Source: Nostoc favosum CHAB5714
GTDB lineage: Bacteria > Cyanobacteriota > Cyanobacteriia > Cyanobacteriales > Nostocaceae
Direction: 5' to 3'
Length of the DNA stretch: 64,000 nt
Assembly: GCF_020829495.1 (NCBI RefSeq)
Contig: NZ_JAIVFQ010000014.1
Coordinates: 19,619 to 83,618 of the forward strand
Shown: positions 36,240-45,487 of the stretch, piece by piece
How the letters are laid out: each line of letters opens with the position of its first letter
Numbering within the stretch: the stretch's first letter is position 1
Made by a program: the position numbers and the translations under genes
Notes under the pieces: model-generated
Databases searched by the model: none
Told to the model about the DNA's origin: nothing
Seen by the model: the letters and a program-made list of their open reading frames with translations, nothing else

Positions 36240-36839
36240 ATGAGTATAATTATTTGCCCTGGAATCCATGAACCAGAGTTAACTGAAAGCTTTAGAGTAG
36301 GATTGTTAGATATAGTTTCTAATAGCGCGATCGCTCCTAATGCCGCAAATATACTGGTTTATCCGGGTAAAGATTTTTTGGTTTTATCAGCATTTCATAT
36401 TTTGCAGTTTTTGCGCGATAGCTTGACCGGCTCTTTAAAATCACCAATTATATTTATTAGCTTTAGTGCTGGCGTAGTCGGGGCAATAGGGGCAGCGCAT
36501 TTGTGGCAACTCTTGGGTGGTCGTGTCAAAGCGTTTATTGCTATAGATGGATGGGGAGTACCACTACAGGGTAATTTCCCTATTCATCGGATGAGTCATG
36601 ATTATTTCACCCATTGGAGTTCTTGTTTGCTAGGTTGTGGGCAAAATAACTTTTATGCAGAGCCAGCAGTTGATCATTTGTCCATCTGGCGATGTCTAAC
36701 GACAAGCCGCTCTGCGTCTACGCCCCAAACTGTACAAGGCTGCTGGGTAGATTCATCCATTGAAATTTCTCCACCCAAAGGTCGTCTGACAGCCACTGAA
36801 TTTTTGCTTATGCTGTTAAAGCGCTATGAAGCAAATTAA
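36240..36839 (+). CDS. Conserved hypothetical protein, alpha/beta-hydrolase-like
   Basis: 199 residues from ATG at 36240 (upstream TTG rejected). MSIIICPGIHEPELTESFRVGL, VYPGKDFLVLSAFHILQFLR, and IIFISFSAGVVGAIGAAHLW, where SFSAG resembles a nucleophile elbow; VKAFIAIDGWGVPL follows. The fold looks like an alpha/beta hydrolase but no clear Asp/His partners are seen. Bases 36689-36724 are a 36-bp dispersed repeat that adds twelve residues in frame (CLTTSRSASTPQ). Cyanobacterial family of unknown role. Confidence 0.7.
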   Translation: MSIIICPGIHEPELTESFRVGLLDIVSNSAIAPNAANILVYPGKDFLVLSAFHILQFLRDSLTGSLKSPIIFISFSAGVVGAIGAAHLWQLLGGRVKAFIAIDGWGVPLQGNFPIHRMSHDYFTHWSSCLLGCGQNNFYAEPAVDHLSIWRCLTTSRSASTPQTVQGCWVDSSIEISPPKGRLTATEFLLMLLKRYEAN

Positions 36840-36935
36840 TCCGGACAATGGAGTAAGTAAACAGGAGTTAGGAGTTAGTCATTAGTCATTAGTTCCCCGA
36901 CTCCCCACTCCCTATCTACCTAAAGAAAGTATCTA

Positions 36936-38198
36936 ATGTTTCCAACTGAACCGACTGCTGTTAATAACGGGTTTAGCGCACTGCTAAAAAACCGTGGTTT
37001 TATGCTCCTGTGGATTGGGCAATTGGTGTCCCAGTTAGCAGATAAAGTCTTCTTCGTTTTAATGATTGCTCTGCTGGAGAACTACTCACCGCTTCCTGGG
37101 TTGGCACAAAACTCGATGTATTCAACCTTGATGCTGTCGTTTACAGTACCAGCAATTTTGTTCGGCTCTGCCGGTGGTCTCTTTGTTGACCGCTTGCCAA
37201 AAAAGCTGATTATGATCGGCTCAGACATTGTGCGTGGACTGTTAACACTGTGTCTTCCCCTTTTGCCACGAGAATTCCTGATTCTGTTAATTCTTACTTT
37301 TGCCATTTCCACGGTGACGCAATTTTTTGCACCAGCTGAACAAGCAGCCATTCCCTTGTTGGTGAAGCGAGAAAATTTGTTGGCAGCCAATGCGCTGTTT
37401 AGCAGCACAATGATGGGAGCTTTAATTGTTGGCTTTGCTATAGGAGAGCCGATTTTGAGTTTGGCGAAAACCTTGATGGGAGAACAATACGGTCAAGAGC
37501 TTGTAGTTGGTGGATTATACATATTATCGGCTGCGGTCATGCAGCCAATTAAGTTTAAAGAACACAAACCCCACCAAGAACACCAGGCATCAAATCACCT
37601 TTGGGCTGAATTCACCGAAAGCCTGCGCTATCTCAAGAAAAACCCTTTGATCTTGAACGCCATGCTGCAACTTACAACTTTATATTGTGTGTTTGCAGCC
37701 TTAACGGTGCTGACAATTCAATTAGCCGAGGAGTTTGGTTTAAAAGAAAAACAGTTTGGCTTTTTCTTGGCAGCAGCAGGCGTGGGTATGGTATTTGGTG
37801 CGGCGATTTTAGGCCACTGGGGTGATAAATTGCATCACAAACCCCTACCTTTAATTGGATTTTTGATAATTGCACTAGTTTTAGGAGTGTTCACTTTTAC
37901 GCACAACTTATTACTGGCGCTAGGACTCTGTGCATTTTTGGGTGTAGGTGCTTCCCTAATTGGCGTACCCATGCAAACTTTAATTCAACAGCAAACACCA
38001 TCTACCATGCTCGGTAAAGTATTTGGCTTTCAAAATCATGCCGTTAACATCGCTCTGGCGTTACCTCTGGCCATTACTGGGCCATTAACTGATGCTCTGG
38101 GCTTGCGAACTGTGCTTGTAGCAATGAGTATTTTTGTCGTAGTTGTCGGTGTTTGGGCTTGGCAAAATACCCGCAAAGTCTTGCAAAACGTAATTTAA
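36936..38198 (+). CDS. MFS transporter (EntS/DHA3-like)
   Basis: 420 residues with twelve spans. N-terminal FSALLKNRGFMLLWIGQLVSQLADKVFFVLMIALL, then loop 2-3 AGGLFVDRLPKKLIMIGSD (the MFS G-x-x-x-D-R-x-x-R/K-K motif) and FFAPAEQAAIPLLVKRENLLAANALFSSTM typical of the DHA3/EntS group of exporters. Second-half signature GAAILGHWGDKL. Substrate unknown. Plus strand, 97 bp after the hypothetical gene; ilvB follows independently. Confidence 0.88.
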   Translation: MFPTEPTAVNNGFSALLKNRGFMLLWIGQLVSQLADKVFFVLMIALLENYSPLPGLAQNSMYSTLMLSFTVPAILFGSAGGLFVDRLPKKLIMIGSDIVRGLLTLCLPLLPREFLILLILTFAISTVTQFFAPAEQAAIPLLVKRENLLAANALFSSTMMGALIVGFAIGEPILSLAKTLMGEQYGQELVVGGLYILSAAVMQPIKFKEHKPHQEHQASNHLWAEFTESLRYLKKNPLILNAMLQLTTLYCVFAALTVLTIQLAEEFGLKEKQFGFFLAAAGVGMVFGAAILGHWGDKLHHKPLPLIGFLIIALVLGVFTFTHNLLLALGLCAFLGVGASLIGVPMQTLIQQQTPSTMLGKVFGFQNHAVNIALALPLAITGPLTDALGLRTVLVAMSIFVVVVGVWAWQNTRKVLQNVI

Positions 38199-38330
38199 CT
38201 AATGTAGGCTAATAGTCTAGCTTTATATTTAATATAAAAATTAATAAGATTTTGATTGAAGTTTTCAATTAAAATGAAATCTTAAATACAGAATTCAACA
38301 TTAACTTTAGCTATAGTCTGAGGTTTGACC

Positions 38331-40244
38331 GTGCGTTCACAAAGTGTCTCCGCAGGAGAATCGCTTTCCCCAATTAGTCTCCCACAAACCGAGAATCACA
38401 AACAGTCTCGTACTTCTAGCCCCCCAGTCGTGCCCAAACGTGCATCTGGTGGTTTTGCTCTGCTTGACAGCCTTCATCGCCACGGCGTTGATTATATTTT
38501 TGGTTATCCTGGTGGGGCAATTCTACCAATTTACGACGACCTGTATAAGGTGGAAGCAACTGGTGCTATTAAGCACATTCTCGTAAGACACGAACAAGGC
38601 GCAGCCCACGCCGCCGATGGTTACGCCCGTGCCACGGGTAAAGTAGGAGTATGCTTTGGCACTTCTGGCCCAGGAGCAACTAACTTGGTAACCGGGATCG
38701 CCACCGCCTACATGGATTCAATCCCGATGATTGTAGTCACCGGACAGGTAGCGCGTCCGTCGATTGGTACAGATGCGTTTCAGGAAACCGATATTTACGG
38801 GATTACGCTACCGATCGTGAAGCACTCTTATGTAGTGCGCGATCCTAAAGATATGGCGCGAATTGTCGCCGAAGCCTTCCACATCGCTAGCAGTGGGCGT
38901 CCAGGGCCAGTTTTGATTGATGTCCCCAAAGATGTAGCTTTAGAAGAATTTGACTATGTGCCTGTAAAACCAGGTTCAGTGAAGTTACGCGGTTATCGCC
39001 CCACAGTGAAGGGAAATCCCCGGCAAATTAATGCCGCGATCCAGTTGATTACTGAAAGTCGCCGTCCTCTACTATATGTCGGTGGTGGTGCGATCGCAGC
39101 TAGCGCTCATGAAGAAATCAAACAACTAGCTGAATTATTCAACATCCCTGTCACCACAACCTTAATGGGGATCGGTGCATTTGACGAACATCATCCCCTA
39201 GCTTTGGGAATGTTGGGGATGCACGGCACTGCTTACGCTAACTTCGCCGTTAGTGATTGTGACTTGCTGATTTGCGTCGGCGCTAGATTTGACGATCGCG
39301 TTACAGGCAAGTTAGACGAATTCGCCTCCCGCGCCAAAGTAATTCACATCGACATCGATCCTGCAGAAGTCGGCAAAAACCGAGTTCCTGAAGTACCCAT
39401 CGTCGGCGATGTGCGGAACGTGTTAGTAGACTTGTTGCGTCGATGCAAAGAAACAGGCGTTAAGGCTACCCCTAATCAAAACCAAGAGTGGTTAAATTTA
39501 GTTAATCGTTGGCGCGAAGAGTATCCTCTCATCGTGCCGCAGCATCCCGACAGCATTTCACCCCAAGAAGTGATTGTAGAAGTCAGTCGCCAAGCACCCC
39601 AGGCTTTCTACACCACAGATGTCGGACAGCATCAAATGTGGGCAGCACAATTCCTCAAGAATGGCCCAAGGCGCTGGATTTCTAGTGCTGGTTTGGGAAC
39701 GATGGGTTTTGGCTTACCTGCGGCTATGGGCGCTAAAGTAGCGTTTCCTGATGAAGAAGTCATCTGTATTAGCGGCGATGCTAGTTTCCAAATGTGTTTG
39801 CAAGAACTTGGTACACTTGCACAGTATGGTATAAATGTCAAGACAATAATTATCAATAACGGCTGGCAAGGGATGGTGCGCCAGTGGCAGCAAGCCTTCT
39901 ATGGTGAGCGTTACTCATGCTCCAACATGGAAGTAGGGATGCCAGACGTAGAGTTATTGGCAAAAGCTTATGGGATTAAAGGCATGGTAATTAGCGATCG
40001 CAGTGAATTAAAAGATGCGATCGCCGAAATGCTAGCACACAAAGGCCCAGTGATTGTGAATGCCCACGTCACCAGAGACGAAAACTGCTATCCAATGGTA
40101 GCCCCTGGTAAGAGCAACGCTCAAATGGTCGGTTTGCAGAAGCAAGCGCCGAAAGTAGCAGCAGAGCCAGTGTATTGTAGCCACTGCAATGCCAAAAATG
40201 CTCCTACTCACAACTTTTGCGCTGAGTGTGGGACGAAACTGTAA
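38331..40244 (+). CDS. ilvB: Acetolactate synthase large subunit with C-terminal zinc ribbon
   Basis: 637 residues; condenses pyruvate/2-oxobutyrate using ThDP and FAD for branched-chain amino acids. GTG at 38331 is chosen because GAGG lies 7 nt upstream; a TTG at 38325 would be too close to it. [30 protein letters not shown] opens the Pyr domain (catalytic Glu in [21 protein letters not shown]). The ThDP/Mg motif [29 protein letters not shown] is complete. After the normal end, residues 614-637 are a Cys4 ribbon ([20 protein letters not shown]). The ribbon may dock a partner such as the ilvH regulatory subunit. Confidence 0.93.
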   Translation: MRSQSVSAGESLSPISLPQTENHKQSRTSSPPVVPKRASGGFALLDSLHRHGVDYIFGYPGGAILPIYDDLYKVEATGAIKHILVRHEQGAAHAADGYARATGKVGVCFGTSGPGATNLVTGIATAYMDSIPMIVVTGQVARPSIGTDAFQETDIYGITLPIVKHSYVVRDPKDMARIVAEAFHIASSGRPGPVLIDVPKDVALEEFDYVPVKPGSVKLRGYRPTVKGNPRQINAAIQLITESRRPLLYVGGGAIAASAHEEIKQLAELFNIPVTTTLMGIGAFDEHHPLALGMLGMHGTAYANFAVSDCDLLICVGARFDDRVTGKLDEFASRAKVIHIDIDPAEVGKNRVPEVPIVGDVRNVLVDLLRRCKETGVKATPNQNQEWLNLVNRWREEYPLIVPQHPDSISPQEVIVEVSRQAPQAFYTTDVGQHQMWAAQFLKNGPRRWISSAGLGTMGFGLPAAMGAKVAFPDEEVICISGDASFQMCLQELGTLAQYGINVKTIIINNGWQGMVRQWQQAFYGERYSCSNMEVGMPDVELLAKAYGIKGMVISDRSELKDAIAEMLAHKGPVIVNAHVTRDENCYPMVAPGKSNAQMVGLQKQAPKVAAEPVYCSHCNAKNAPTHNFCAECGTKL

Positions 40245-40408
40245 CACTTTTTGATAATTCAGACTAGAGAGGTAGGGGAGAAAGATGCTGGAATTCCTCA
40301 GCAATCAAGGGTTTTACAGCAAATAAATTTATTGATGGGGTTCTCCCCCCTGCTCCTCGTCTTCCTTGACTTTAACCATAGCGTGGGCAAAGCTAGCTGT
40401 AGGCATCA

Positions 40409-40446
40409 CTTAATTACGAATTACGAATTACGAATTACGAATTATT
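40409..40446. repeat. STRR heptanucleotide array
   Basis: ACGAATT tandem heptamers (TTACGAATTACGAATTACGA). Same unit, other strand, at 17850, 43788 and 55748. Matches the short tandemly repeated repetitive sequences known from heterocystous cyanobacteria. Confidence 0.9.
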
Positions 40447-40618
40447 TTAATCTTCCTGATTGGGTTGAGCTAAAGAGATATTTCCTAAGTAATTCACTAA
40501 ATCGCTTTGACTGGAGAAATCTAACAGCGCCTCAGCTAACTCTTCTAGTTGAGTAATGGATAATGTGCGAATCTGCTCTTGCATCTCCGGCTCAATTGCA
40601 TCAAACCGACGTGTTAAT
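40447..40618 (-). pseudogene. DUF4351 domain, C-terminal remnant
   Basis: Minus strand reads LTRRFDAIEPEMQEQIRTLS, then ITQLEELAEALLDFSSQSDL and VNYLGNISLAQPNQED, stop. LxxRFxxIxxxxxxxIxxLSxxQLExLAEALLDFSxxxDL is the DUF4351 pattern, usually the tail of Rpn-like (PD-(D/E)XK) nuclease proteins. The 5' side is cut at a dispersed repeat (GAATAGCCCGTCGTAGACAT at 40625-40650). Confidence 0.8.
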
Positions 40619-40801
40619 TACGCCGAATAGCCCGTCGTAGACATCGCCACTATAAAATTCAGATGGATTAAACGTAGGTTGGGTTGAGGCTTTGCAAAAC
40701 CCAACAACATAATCGATGTTGGGTTTCCTTACGTCAATCCAACTTACATTTAATGCACAAATTTAGGCTTGACACCGCACTAGATTTATGCAAAAAGTGG
40801 A

Positions 40802-41239
40802 TTATTGCAGCACAGGAGTTGTGCTGTTACCGTTAGTTGACGCATTCGCAATTGCAGCTTGAGCAGGTTGACTGGCAAGAACCGCTACAACTGGAGCAAC
40901 TTTTGAACTAGATTGTTTATTTCTTTTTCCATTAGAACCGCCAGCTTTGGAATACTCTATACTGTTTCTGCCGTAGATAGTTGCAACTCCACTTAGCATT
41001 CGTTCAGACATTTCGGAGAGGGCTTTATCCATCTGGGTTACTGTCTTACGCGATTCTTCAAGATTGGACACAAGCGTGTTATGAGCTTCTAACGTCGCAC
41101 GGGTAGTGTTGATAAGGTGGTTGTAGGCTTCAATGGTTAATCCATGTCCTAAATCCAGATTTTCATCAAGGGATTTAAGCAAAGCGAGACGAAGTTGGGC
41201 TTTGTCAACAGCAGCAGAACCACGAGTTCTTAAAGACAT
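40802..41239 (-). CDS. Conserved hypothetical coiled-coil protein
   Basis: 145 residues. ATG at 41239, with AAGGATAT upstream. AVDKAQLRLALLKSLDENLDLGHGLTIEAYNHLINTTRATLEAHNTL is helical, and VSNLEESRKTVTQMDKALSEMSERMLSGVATIYGRNSIEY continues as a likely coiled coil. The tail is low-complexity Ala/Ser/Thr/Asn. No known family recognised. Confidence 0.65.
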   Translation of the reverse strand: MSLRTRGSAAVDKAQLRLALLKSLDENLDLGHGLTIEAYNHLINTTRATLEAHNTLVSNLEESRKTVTQMDKALSEMSERMLSGVATIYGRNSIEYSKAGGSNGKRNKQSSSKVAPVVAVLASQPAQAAIANASTNGNSTTPVLQ

Positions 41240-41403
41240 GAGATATCCTTTTTTTTAATAATTCCTTTTTCAACATAGTGGAGTATCCTTTTGCCTGAGA
41301 TGGGTAGTTTTGTGGATTTATTTCATTACAAGTTCAACGAAATAATTACGAGTTTGTCTGTATTTTTACTCATTTTTCAGATCGATTTGTTGTTTGGGAA
41401 TAA

Positions 41404-42153
41404 GTGCAATCAGCAAGAGTAATCGCTAAATCAACAAATGCGAACGCCGAATCAACAAATGCGATCGCTAAATCAACAAATGCGATCGCTAAATCAACAA
41501 ATGCGATCGCCGAATCAACAAATGCGATCGCTGAATCAACAAATGCGATCGCTAAATCAACAAATGCGATCGCTAAATCAACAAATGCGATCGCCGAATC
41601 AACAAATGCGAACGCCGAATCAACAAATGCGAACGCCGAATCAACAAATGCGAACGCCGAATCAACAAATGCGATCGCTGACTACGAAATCGCCCTAACT
41701 GTTTACACCCGCAGCGCCTTTCCTGTCGATTGGGCAATGACGCAAATTAGTCTGGGGGAAGCTTACCGTAACAGAATATTAGAAGAACGAGCCGAGAATA
41801 TTGAAAAGGCGATCGCTGCTTCTAGGGCTGCACTCGAAGTTTATACCAAGAGCGCCTTTCCGGAAAATTGGGCAATGGCGCAAAATAATCTGGGGGCTGC
41901 TTACAGTCAGAGAATATTAGGAGAACGAGCCGATAATCTTGAAGAAGCGATCGCTGCTTCTAGGGCTGCACTCGAAGTTAGAACCCGCAGCGCCTTTCCC
42001 CAAAACAATGCAGAAACTTTGTTAAATCTCGGCAGGTTATACCAAGACGAAAAACAATTTGACTCAGCTTACAATACCTTTGTTTATGCCATTGCTACAG
42101 TCGGCGTAGCCCGTCGTAGACATCGCCTCTGGCGTATTCACAACACATATTGA
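41404..42153 (+). CDS. TPR protein with 12 STNAIA(K/E) heptapeptides, C-terminus disrupted by a repeat
   Basis: GTG at 41404 is uncertain. Residues 10-93 are twelve STNA(I/N)A(K/E) heptapeptides from a 21-bp array rich in GCGATCGC. Then come about three tetratricopeptide-like repeats (WAMTQISLGEAYRNRILEERAENIEKAIAASRAALEVYT..., twice more) as found in CHAT-TPR proteins. At 42103-42127 a 25-bp dispersed repeat shifts the frame and the last codons (GVARRRHRLWRIHNTY) are repeat-encoded. Skipping these 25 bp leads in frame to SGVFTTHIDKINLPLVQKHP and a membrane span ending at 42268. The original gene product is therefore uncertain. Confidence 0.55.
   Translation: MQSARVIAKSTNANAESTNAIAKSTNAIAKSTNAIAESTNAIAESTNAIAKSTNAIAKSTNAIAESTNANAESTNANAESTNANAESTNAIADYEIALTVYTRSAFPVDWAMTQISLGEAYRNRILEERAENIEKAIAASRAALEVYTKSAFPENWAMAQNNLGAAYSQRILGERADNLEEAIAASRAALEVRTRSAFPQNNAETLLNLGRLYQDEKQFDSAYNTFVYAIATVGVARRRHRLWRIHNTY
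41431..41682. repeat. Tandem array, 21-bp period, 12 copies (family A, inverted)
   Basis: Units TCAACAAATGCGATCGCTAA+A / ...GAACGCCGAA. The reverse complement (TTTAGCGATCGCATTTGTTG) matches the arrays at 6508-6633 and 63811-64000. Each unit holds a GCGATCGC or GCGAACGC core. Confidence 0.95.
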
Positions 42154-42268
42154 TAAAATTAATCTACCGTTAGTACAAAAACATCCTCTTTATGCGTCGT
42201 TAACTTTAAGCATCATTGCTACCTTGATATTTATTGCTTTAGGTTGGCTGATTACCAAACGTAAATAA
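42128..42268 (+). pseudogene. C-terminal membrane-span remnant downstream of the TPR gene
   Basis: SGVFTTHIDKINLPLVQKHP, then LYASLTLSIIATLIFIALGW and LITKRK, stop at 42266. One clear membrane span with a basic end. It is in frame with the TPR gene only if the 25-bp repeat at 42103-42127 is left out. It may be that gene's original tail or a different gene's end. Confidence 0.4.
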
Positions 42269-42289
42269 AGTAAATTTTTCGGAGAAACT

Positions 42290-42505
42290 ATGCAAATAAA
42301 AGACATGACGACAGAAGAGTTACAAAACTTGATCCGTAACACAGTAGATGAAATTTTAGATGAATACTTCGGCGATCCTGATGAGGGAAACAAAGTTAAA
42401 GAGTCGTTCAAGCAAAGTTTATTAGAAAGACGCCAAAAACGGCTAGAGGGAAGACCTACTATTCCAGCATCGGAGGTGTATAAAAGGTATGGGATAGACC
42501 ATTAA
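42290..42505 (+). CDS. Type II antitoxin (RelB-like)
   Basis: 71 residues, ATG at 42290 with GGAG 6 nt upstream. MTTEELQNLIRNTVDEILDEYFGDPDEGNKVKESFKQSLLERRQKRLEGRPTIPASEVYKRYGIDH: acidic helix followed by a basic segment and the PASEV(Y)KRYG end common in cyanobacterial antitoxins paired with RelE-like toxins. The stop TAA abuts the toxin ATG with no gap. Expected to neutralise the toxin and autorepress the pair. Confidence 0.82.
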   Translation: MQIKDMTTEELQNLIRNTVDEILDEYFGDPDEGNKVKESFKQSLLERRQKRLEGRPTIPASEVYKRYGIDH

Positions 42506-42763
42506 ATGAGTTATTCTGTGAGTTTTGAACCAGAGTCTATAACTGATTTAGATAATCTGGCTCAGGTGGTGCGACTACGGATTCTTAATAAGATTGAATG
42601 GTTAAGTATAAATTTTGAACAGATCACTCCTCTGCCTCTGACGGGAGAATGGTCAGGATTTTATAAGTTAAGAGTAGGAGATTACCGAGTCATCTATGAA
42701 TTTGATATAGATAATCAGTTAATCATCATTACTAAAGTTGGTCATCGTAGTGAAATTTATTAG
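42506..42763 (+). CDS. RelE/ParE-family toxin, intact
   Basis: 85 residues. MSYSVSFEPESITDLDNLAQ, VVRLRILNKIEWLSINFEQI, PLTGEWSGFYKLRVGDYRVI and KVGHRSEIY. The LTGEWSG.YKLRVGDYRVIYE and VGHRSEIY motifs are those of RelE-type mRNA interferases. No lesion seen, unlike the toxin at 11777-12038. Directly follows its antitoxin. Confidence 0.88.
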   Translation: MSYSVSFEPESITDLDNLAQVVRLRILNKIEWLSINFEQITPLPLTGEWSGFYKLRVGDYRVIYEFDIDNQLIIITKVGHRSEIY

Positions 42764-42944
42764 GCGTGACGGCTGGTAGACTTAATTAGTGGCATAGTCG
42801 AAATAGAACAAGTCGATCGGGTAGGCGTAGCCCATATCATCCTAGAGATAAGAAGTAAGTAGAGAAATGATAGAACTCTTGTAAAGACGGGATTATAGCA
42901 GTTTGCTGTTGAGTCCAATACAGCCTTCCCTACCTCTCACTTTA

Positions 42945-43110
42945 AACTACGGTGGTGTACACAACACAAGTCATTCTGACCCCCTCTAACTCCCCCGATG
43001 CCTTGGGGGAGAACCGGATATTTCCCCCCAATGCATCGGGGAGATTAAGGGGGGTAAATCCAAGCCATTACCAAGATGTGTCTACACCGTAACCCTTTAG
43101 ACTACGGTGT
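42945..43110. repeat. MITE-like repeat with ACTACGGTG ends
   Basis: AAACTACGGTGGTGTACACA at the left and GTGTCTACACCGTAACCC at the right form a weak inverted repeat around a CCGATGCCTTGGGGGAGA/CCCCAATGCATCGGGGAG hairpin. A further GACTACGGTGTAGACAAG follows; ACTACGGTGTAGACACAAG also occurs near 11193. Target duplication not clear. Confidence 0.55.
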
Positions 43111-43158
43111 AGACAAGTAATAAAAACCTTGATCGCTCAAGGTAACTTAACCGTTTTT

Positions 43159-43192
43159 ATACGCAGATGAATATACTCTCTGCGTATTTTTT
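43159..43192 (+). terminator. Rho-independent-type terminator
   Basis: Stem ATACGCAGA (43159-43167) pairs with TCTGCGTAT (43179-43187) across an 11-nt loop, followed by a T6 run. It lies between the toxin and the TerB-like gene and would end plus-strand transcripts. Confidence 0.75.
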
Positions 43193-43314
43193 ATGAAAAA
43201 AAGATTCATTCCAATGTATATTTCTGCATTCTTTTGGGAATCCTAAATTGAGGAAGCATTATAAACCACAAAATATGACTTCCTGAAATATCACCTAACT
43301 TTTAGAGGATAATT

Positions 43315-43785
43315 ATGTCTAAACGCAAATTGCCCAAAGGCCGTAGTGTTAGTTCAGTTGCTCTAGAACCAGAAGTTGCGATCGCCATTCTGGGACTATT
43401 TTCTGCTGCGGCTGACGGTGAAGGTATTTCTTCAACAGAAGAATATGCTTTGAGTGAATTTCTCAGTCAGGTTAGCTTATTTGAAGATTACTCTGAAGAA
43501 GACTTTGAAGAATTAACCGAAAAAGTCGTCAGCTTGATTGAAGAAGAAGAACCAGAAGATTTAATCGCCCAGTCCATCGAATCCTTACCCAATAAAGGCT
43601 ATCGTGAAGCTGCATACATCACCGCTATCTTAGTAGTAGGGATTGATGAGGAAGTACCCGAAGCTGAACAAGATTATATCTCTGAGCTTCAGGAAGCCTT
43701 AAACATTTCAGACGAACGCGCACAAAAACTTATAGATGGAGTGTTCGGGGAAGAGGAAGAAGAGGAAGAGGAAGAAGAGTGTTAA
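43315..43785 (+). CDS. TerB-like (tellurite resistance B domain) protein with acidic tail
   Basis: 156 residues, ATG at 43315 after GAGGATAATT. The body is all-helical: EVAIAILGLFSAAADGEGISSTEEYALSEFLSQ and REAAYITAILVVGIDEEVPEAEQDYISELQEALNISDERAQKLI. The A(A)xADGxISxxE...L and second D/E-rich turn are the TerB metal-binding pattern. A tail of ten Glu and a Cys closes it. Common in cyanobacteria; role unknown. A dispersed element begins at its stop codon. Confidence 0.8.
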   Translation: MSKRKLPKGRSVSSVALEPEVAIAILGLFSAAADGEGISSTEEYALSEFLSQVSLFEDYSEEDFEELTEKVVSLIEEEEPEDLIAQSIESLPNKGYREAAYITAILVVGIDEEVPEAEQDYISELQEALNISDERAQKLIDGVFGEEEEEEEEEEC

Positions 43786-43906
43786 ATAATTCGTAATTCG
43801 TAATTCGTAATTCGTAAATTTTGTTTTGTAATGGGGATTTAACCCCAACACAAAACTTGCGTGATTTTTGAACCGGGGGACTTAAACCCACGGAACTAGT
43901 TAATTG
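43786..43906. repeat. Dispersed gene-flanking element, copy 3
   Basis: AATTCGT heptamers, AAATTTTGTTTTGTAATGGG, GATTTAACCCCAACACAAAA, GAACCGGGGGACTTAAACCC. It lacks the TAACGCTGCGCTAACG block of copies 1 and 2. Starts directly at the stop codon of the TerB-like gene and ends about 75 bp before the carboxypeptidase start. Confidence 0.88.
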
Positions 43907-43978
43907 CCTCCCGTGGAATTGACGTTAAAAAAATGCCAGACAAAGGTATTATCATCAAGTAGTTTTAATAACTATGTG

Positions 43979-45439
43979 ATGACTAGAAAAATTTCCCTTG
44001 GCTTGATGCTGCTGTTTCTGGGTACTCAAATTGGTGTTACCCAGTCAGCAGCTAAAGCACAAACCCCAGTTGCACCAACAACTACCACAAAATCAATTTG
44101 CTCTACCCAACTGGGAACAGCTATAGATGCTGTAATCAATCGTCCCTTATTTAGTCGGGTGCGCTGGGGAATTTTAGTGCAACCCCTGTCAACGGGGCCA
44201 ACTCTTTACAGTCGGGATGCTCAGAAATATTTTACTCCCGCGTCTAACCTCAAATTGCTAACAACAGCAGCTGCATTGCAGCAGTTGGGTGCTAATTTTC
44301 GGATTCGCACCTCTATTTATCAGAATGGCAATGGTGTTTTACGTGTTGTCGGTAGGGGAGATCCCAGCTTAAGTGATACTCAATTGCAAACATTAGCACA
44401 GCAGCTAAAACAGAAAGGTATTACTCAAATTCAGCGATTGATAGCTGATGATAGTTATATTCAAGGTGATATTGTTAACCCCACCTGGCAATGGGAAGAT
44501 GTGCAATCAGACTATGGCGCACCAGTCAGCAGCTTTATTTTAAATCAAAATATTTTTAGCTTAAAACTTGTACCGCAAGCTGTAGGTAAATCTTTACAAG
44601 TGGTGTGGACTGATGCTGGCGAGGCTAGACAGTGGCGAACAATTAATCAGTCAGTAACCGTTGCTCAAAATCAACCAAGCTACGTTAACGTTACCCGCGA
44701 ATTATCAGGAACAGTATTACGAATTCAAGGACAACTGACAACAAATTCTGAACCGTCTTTAATAGATTTGCCTGTAATTGACCCTAATTATTACTTCTTA
44801 CGGCGCTTCCGTACTGCTTTGGCAACAGAAAAAATTACCTTGGGACAAATATTAGTAGCAAATAGTGGTGTTAATCAAGAGGAAATAGCATTTGTAGAGT
44901 CGCCAACTTTATCTGAATTATTAGCAGAGACAAATCTAAATAGTAATAATCTTTATGCTGAAGCACTGTTGAGAGCATTAGCTGTGAAAAAACCCAGAGT
45001 GAATCAGACTAGCGCTGATGTAGGTTTGGAAGTTGTCAAAGCAAGTTTAACTCAATTGGGAGTTGATCCAGCAAATTATATTTTAGTGGATGGTTCAGGT
45101 TTATCACGTCGTAACTTAGTGACACCAGAAGCTTTGGTACAAACTTTGCGAGGAATAGCAAGAACACCAACAGCATATATATATCGCGCATCTTTACCCG
45201 TGGCGGGTAAAAGTGGAACTTTGAAGGGACGCTTTCAAGATACACCTGCTGAGGGCATTGTCCAAGCAAAAACAGGTACATTAACGGGTGCAATTTCTCT
45301 ATCTGGATATATGAATGCGCCTAAATATGAGCCGTTGGTTTTTAGTATTATCGTGAATCAATCGGAACAACCTGCAACAGTTGTACGGCAGGCAATTGAT
45401 GAAATTGTTGTGTTGTTAACGCAGTTGCAGCGTTGTTAA
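43979..45439 (+). CDS. dacB: D-alanyl-D-alanine carboxypeptidase/endopeptidase (S13, PBP4 type)
   Basis: 486 residues from ATG at 43979; 25 upstream codons fall in repeat-adjacent DNA and are rejected. Signal peptide ISLGLMLLFLGTQIGVTQSAAKAQ. Catalytic motifs: SNLK (Ser89/Lys92), SNN in ETNLNSNNLYAEALLRAL, and KTG in AKTGTLTGAISLSGY. The long insert between SxxK and SxN is typical of S13 enzymes. It acts in the periplasm on peptidoglycan side chains. Confidence 0.92.
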   Translation: MTRKISLGLMLLFLGTQIGVTQSAAKAQTPVAPTTTTKSICSTQLGTAIDAVINRPLFSRVRWGILVQPLSTGPTLYSRDAQKYFTPASNLKLLTTAAALQQLGANFRIRTSIYQNGNGVLRVVGRGDPSLSDTQLQTLAQQLKQKGITQIQRLIADDSYIQGDIVNPTWQWEDVQSDYGAPVSSFILNQNIFSLKLVPQAVGKSLQVVWTDAGEARQWRTINQSVTVAQNQPSYVNVTRELSGTVLRIQGQLTTNSEPSLIDLPVIDPNYYFLRRFRTALATEKITLGQILVANSGVNQEEIAFVESPTLSELLAETNLNSNNLYAEALLRALAVKKPRVNQTSADVGLEVVKASLTQLGVDPANYILVDGSGLSRRNLVTPEALVQTLRGIARTPTAYIYRASLPVAGKSGTLKGRFQDTPAEGIVQAKTGTLTGAISLSGYMNAPKYEPLVFSIIVNQSEQPATVVRQAIDEIVVLLTQLQRC

Positions 45440-45487
45440 CAGAACAGAATACATGCGTCAGTCGTCAGAATTCAGTATGAATTATGA

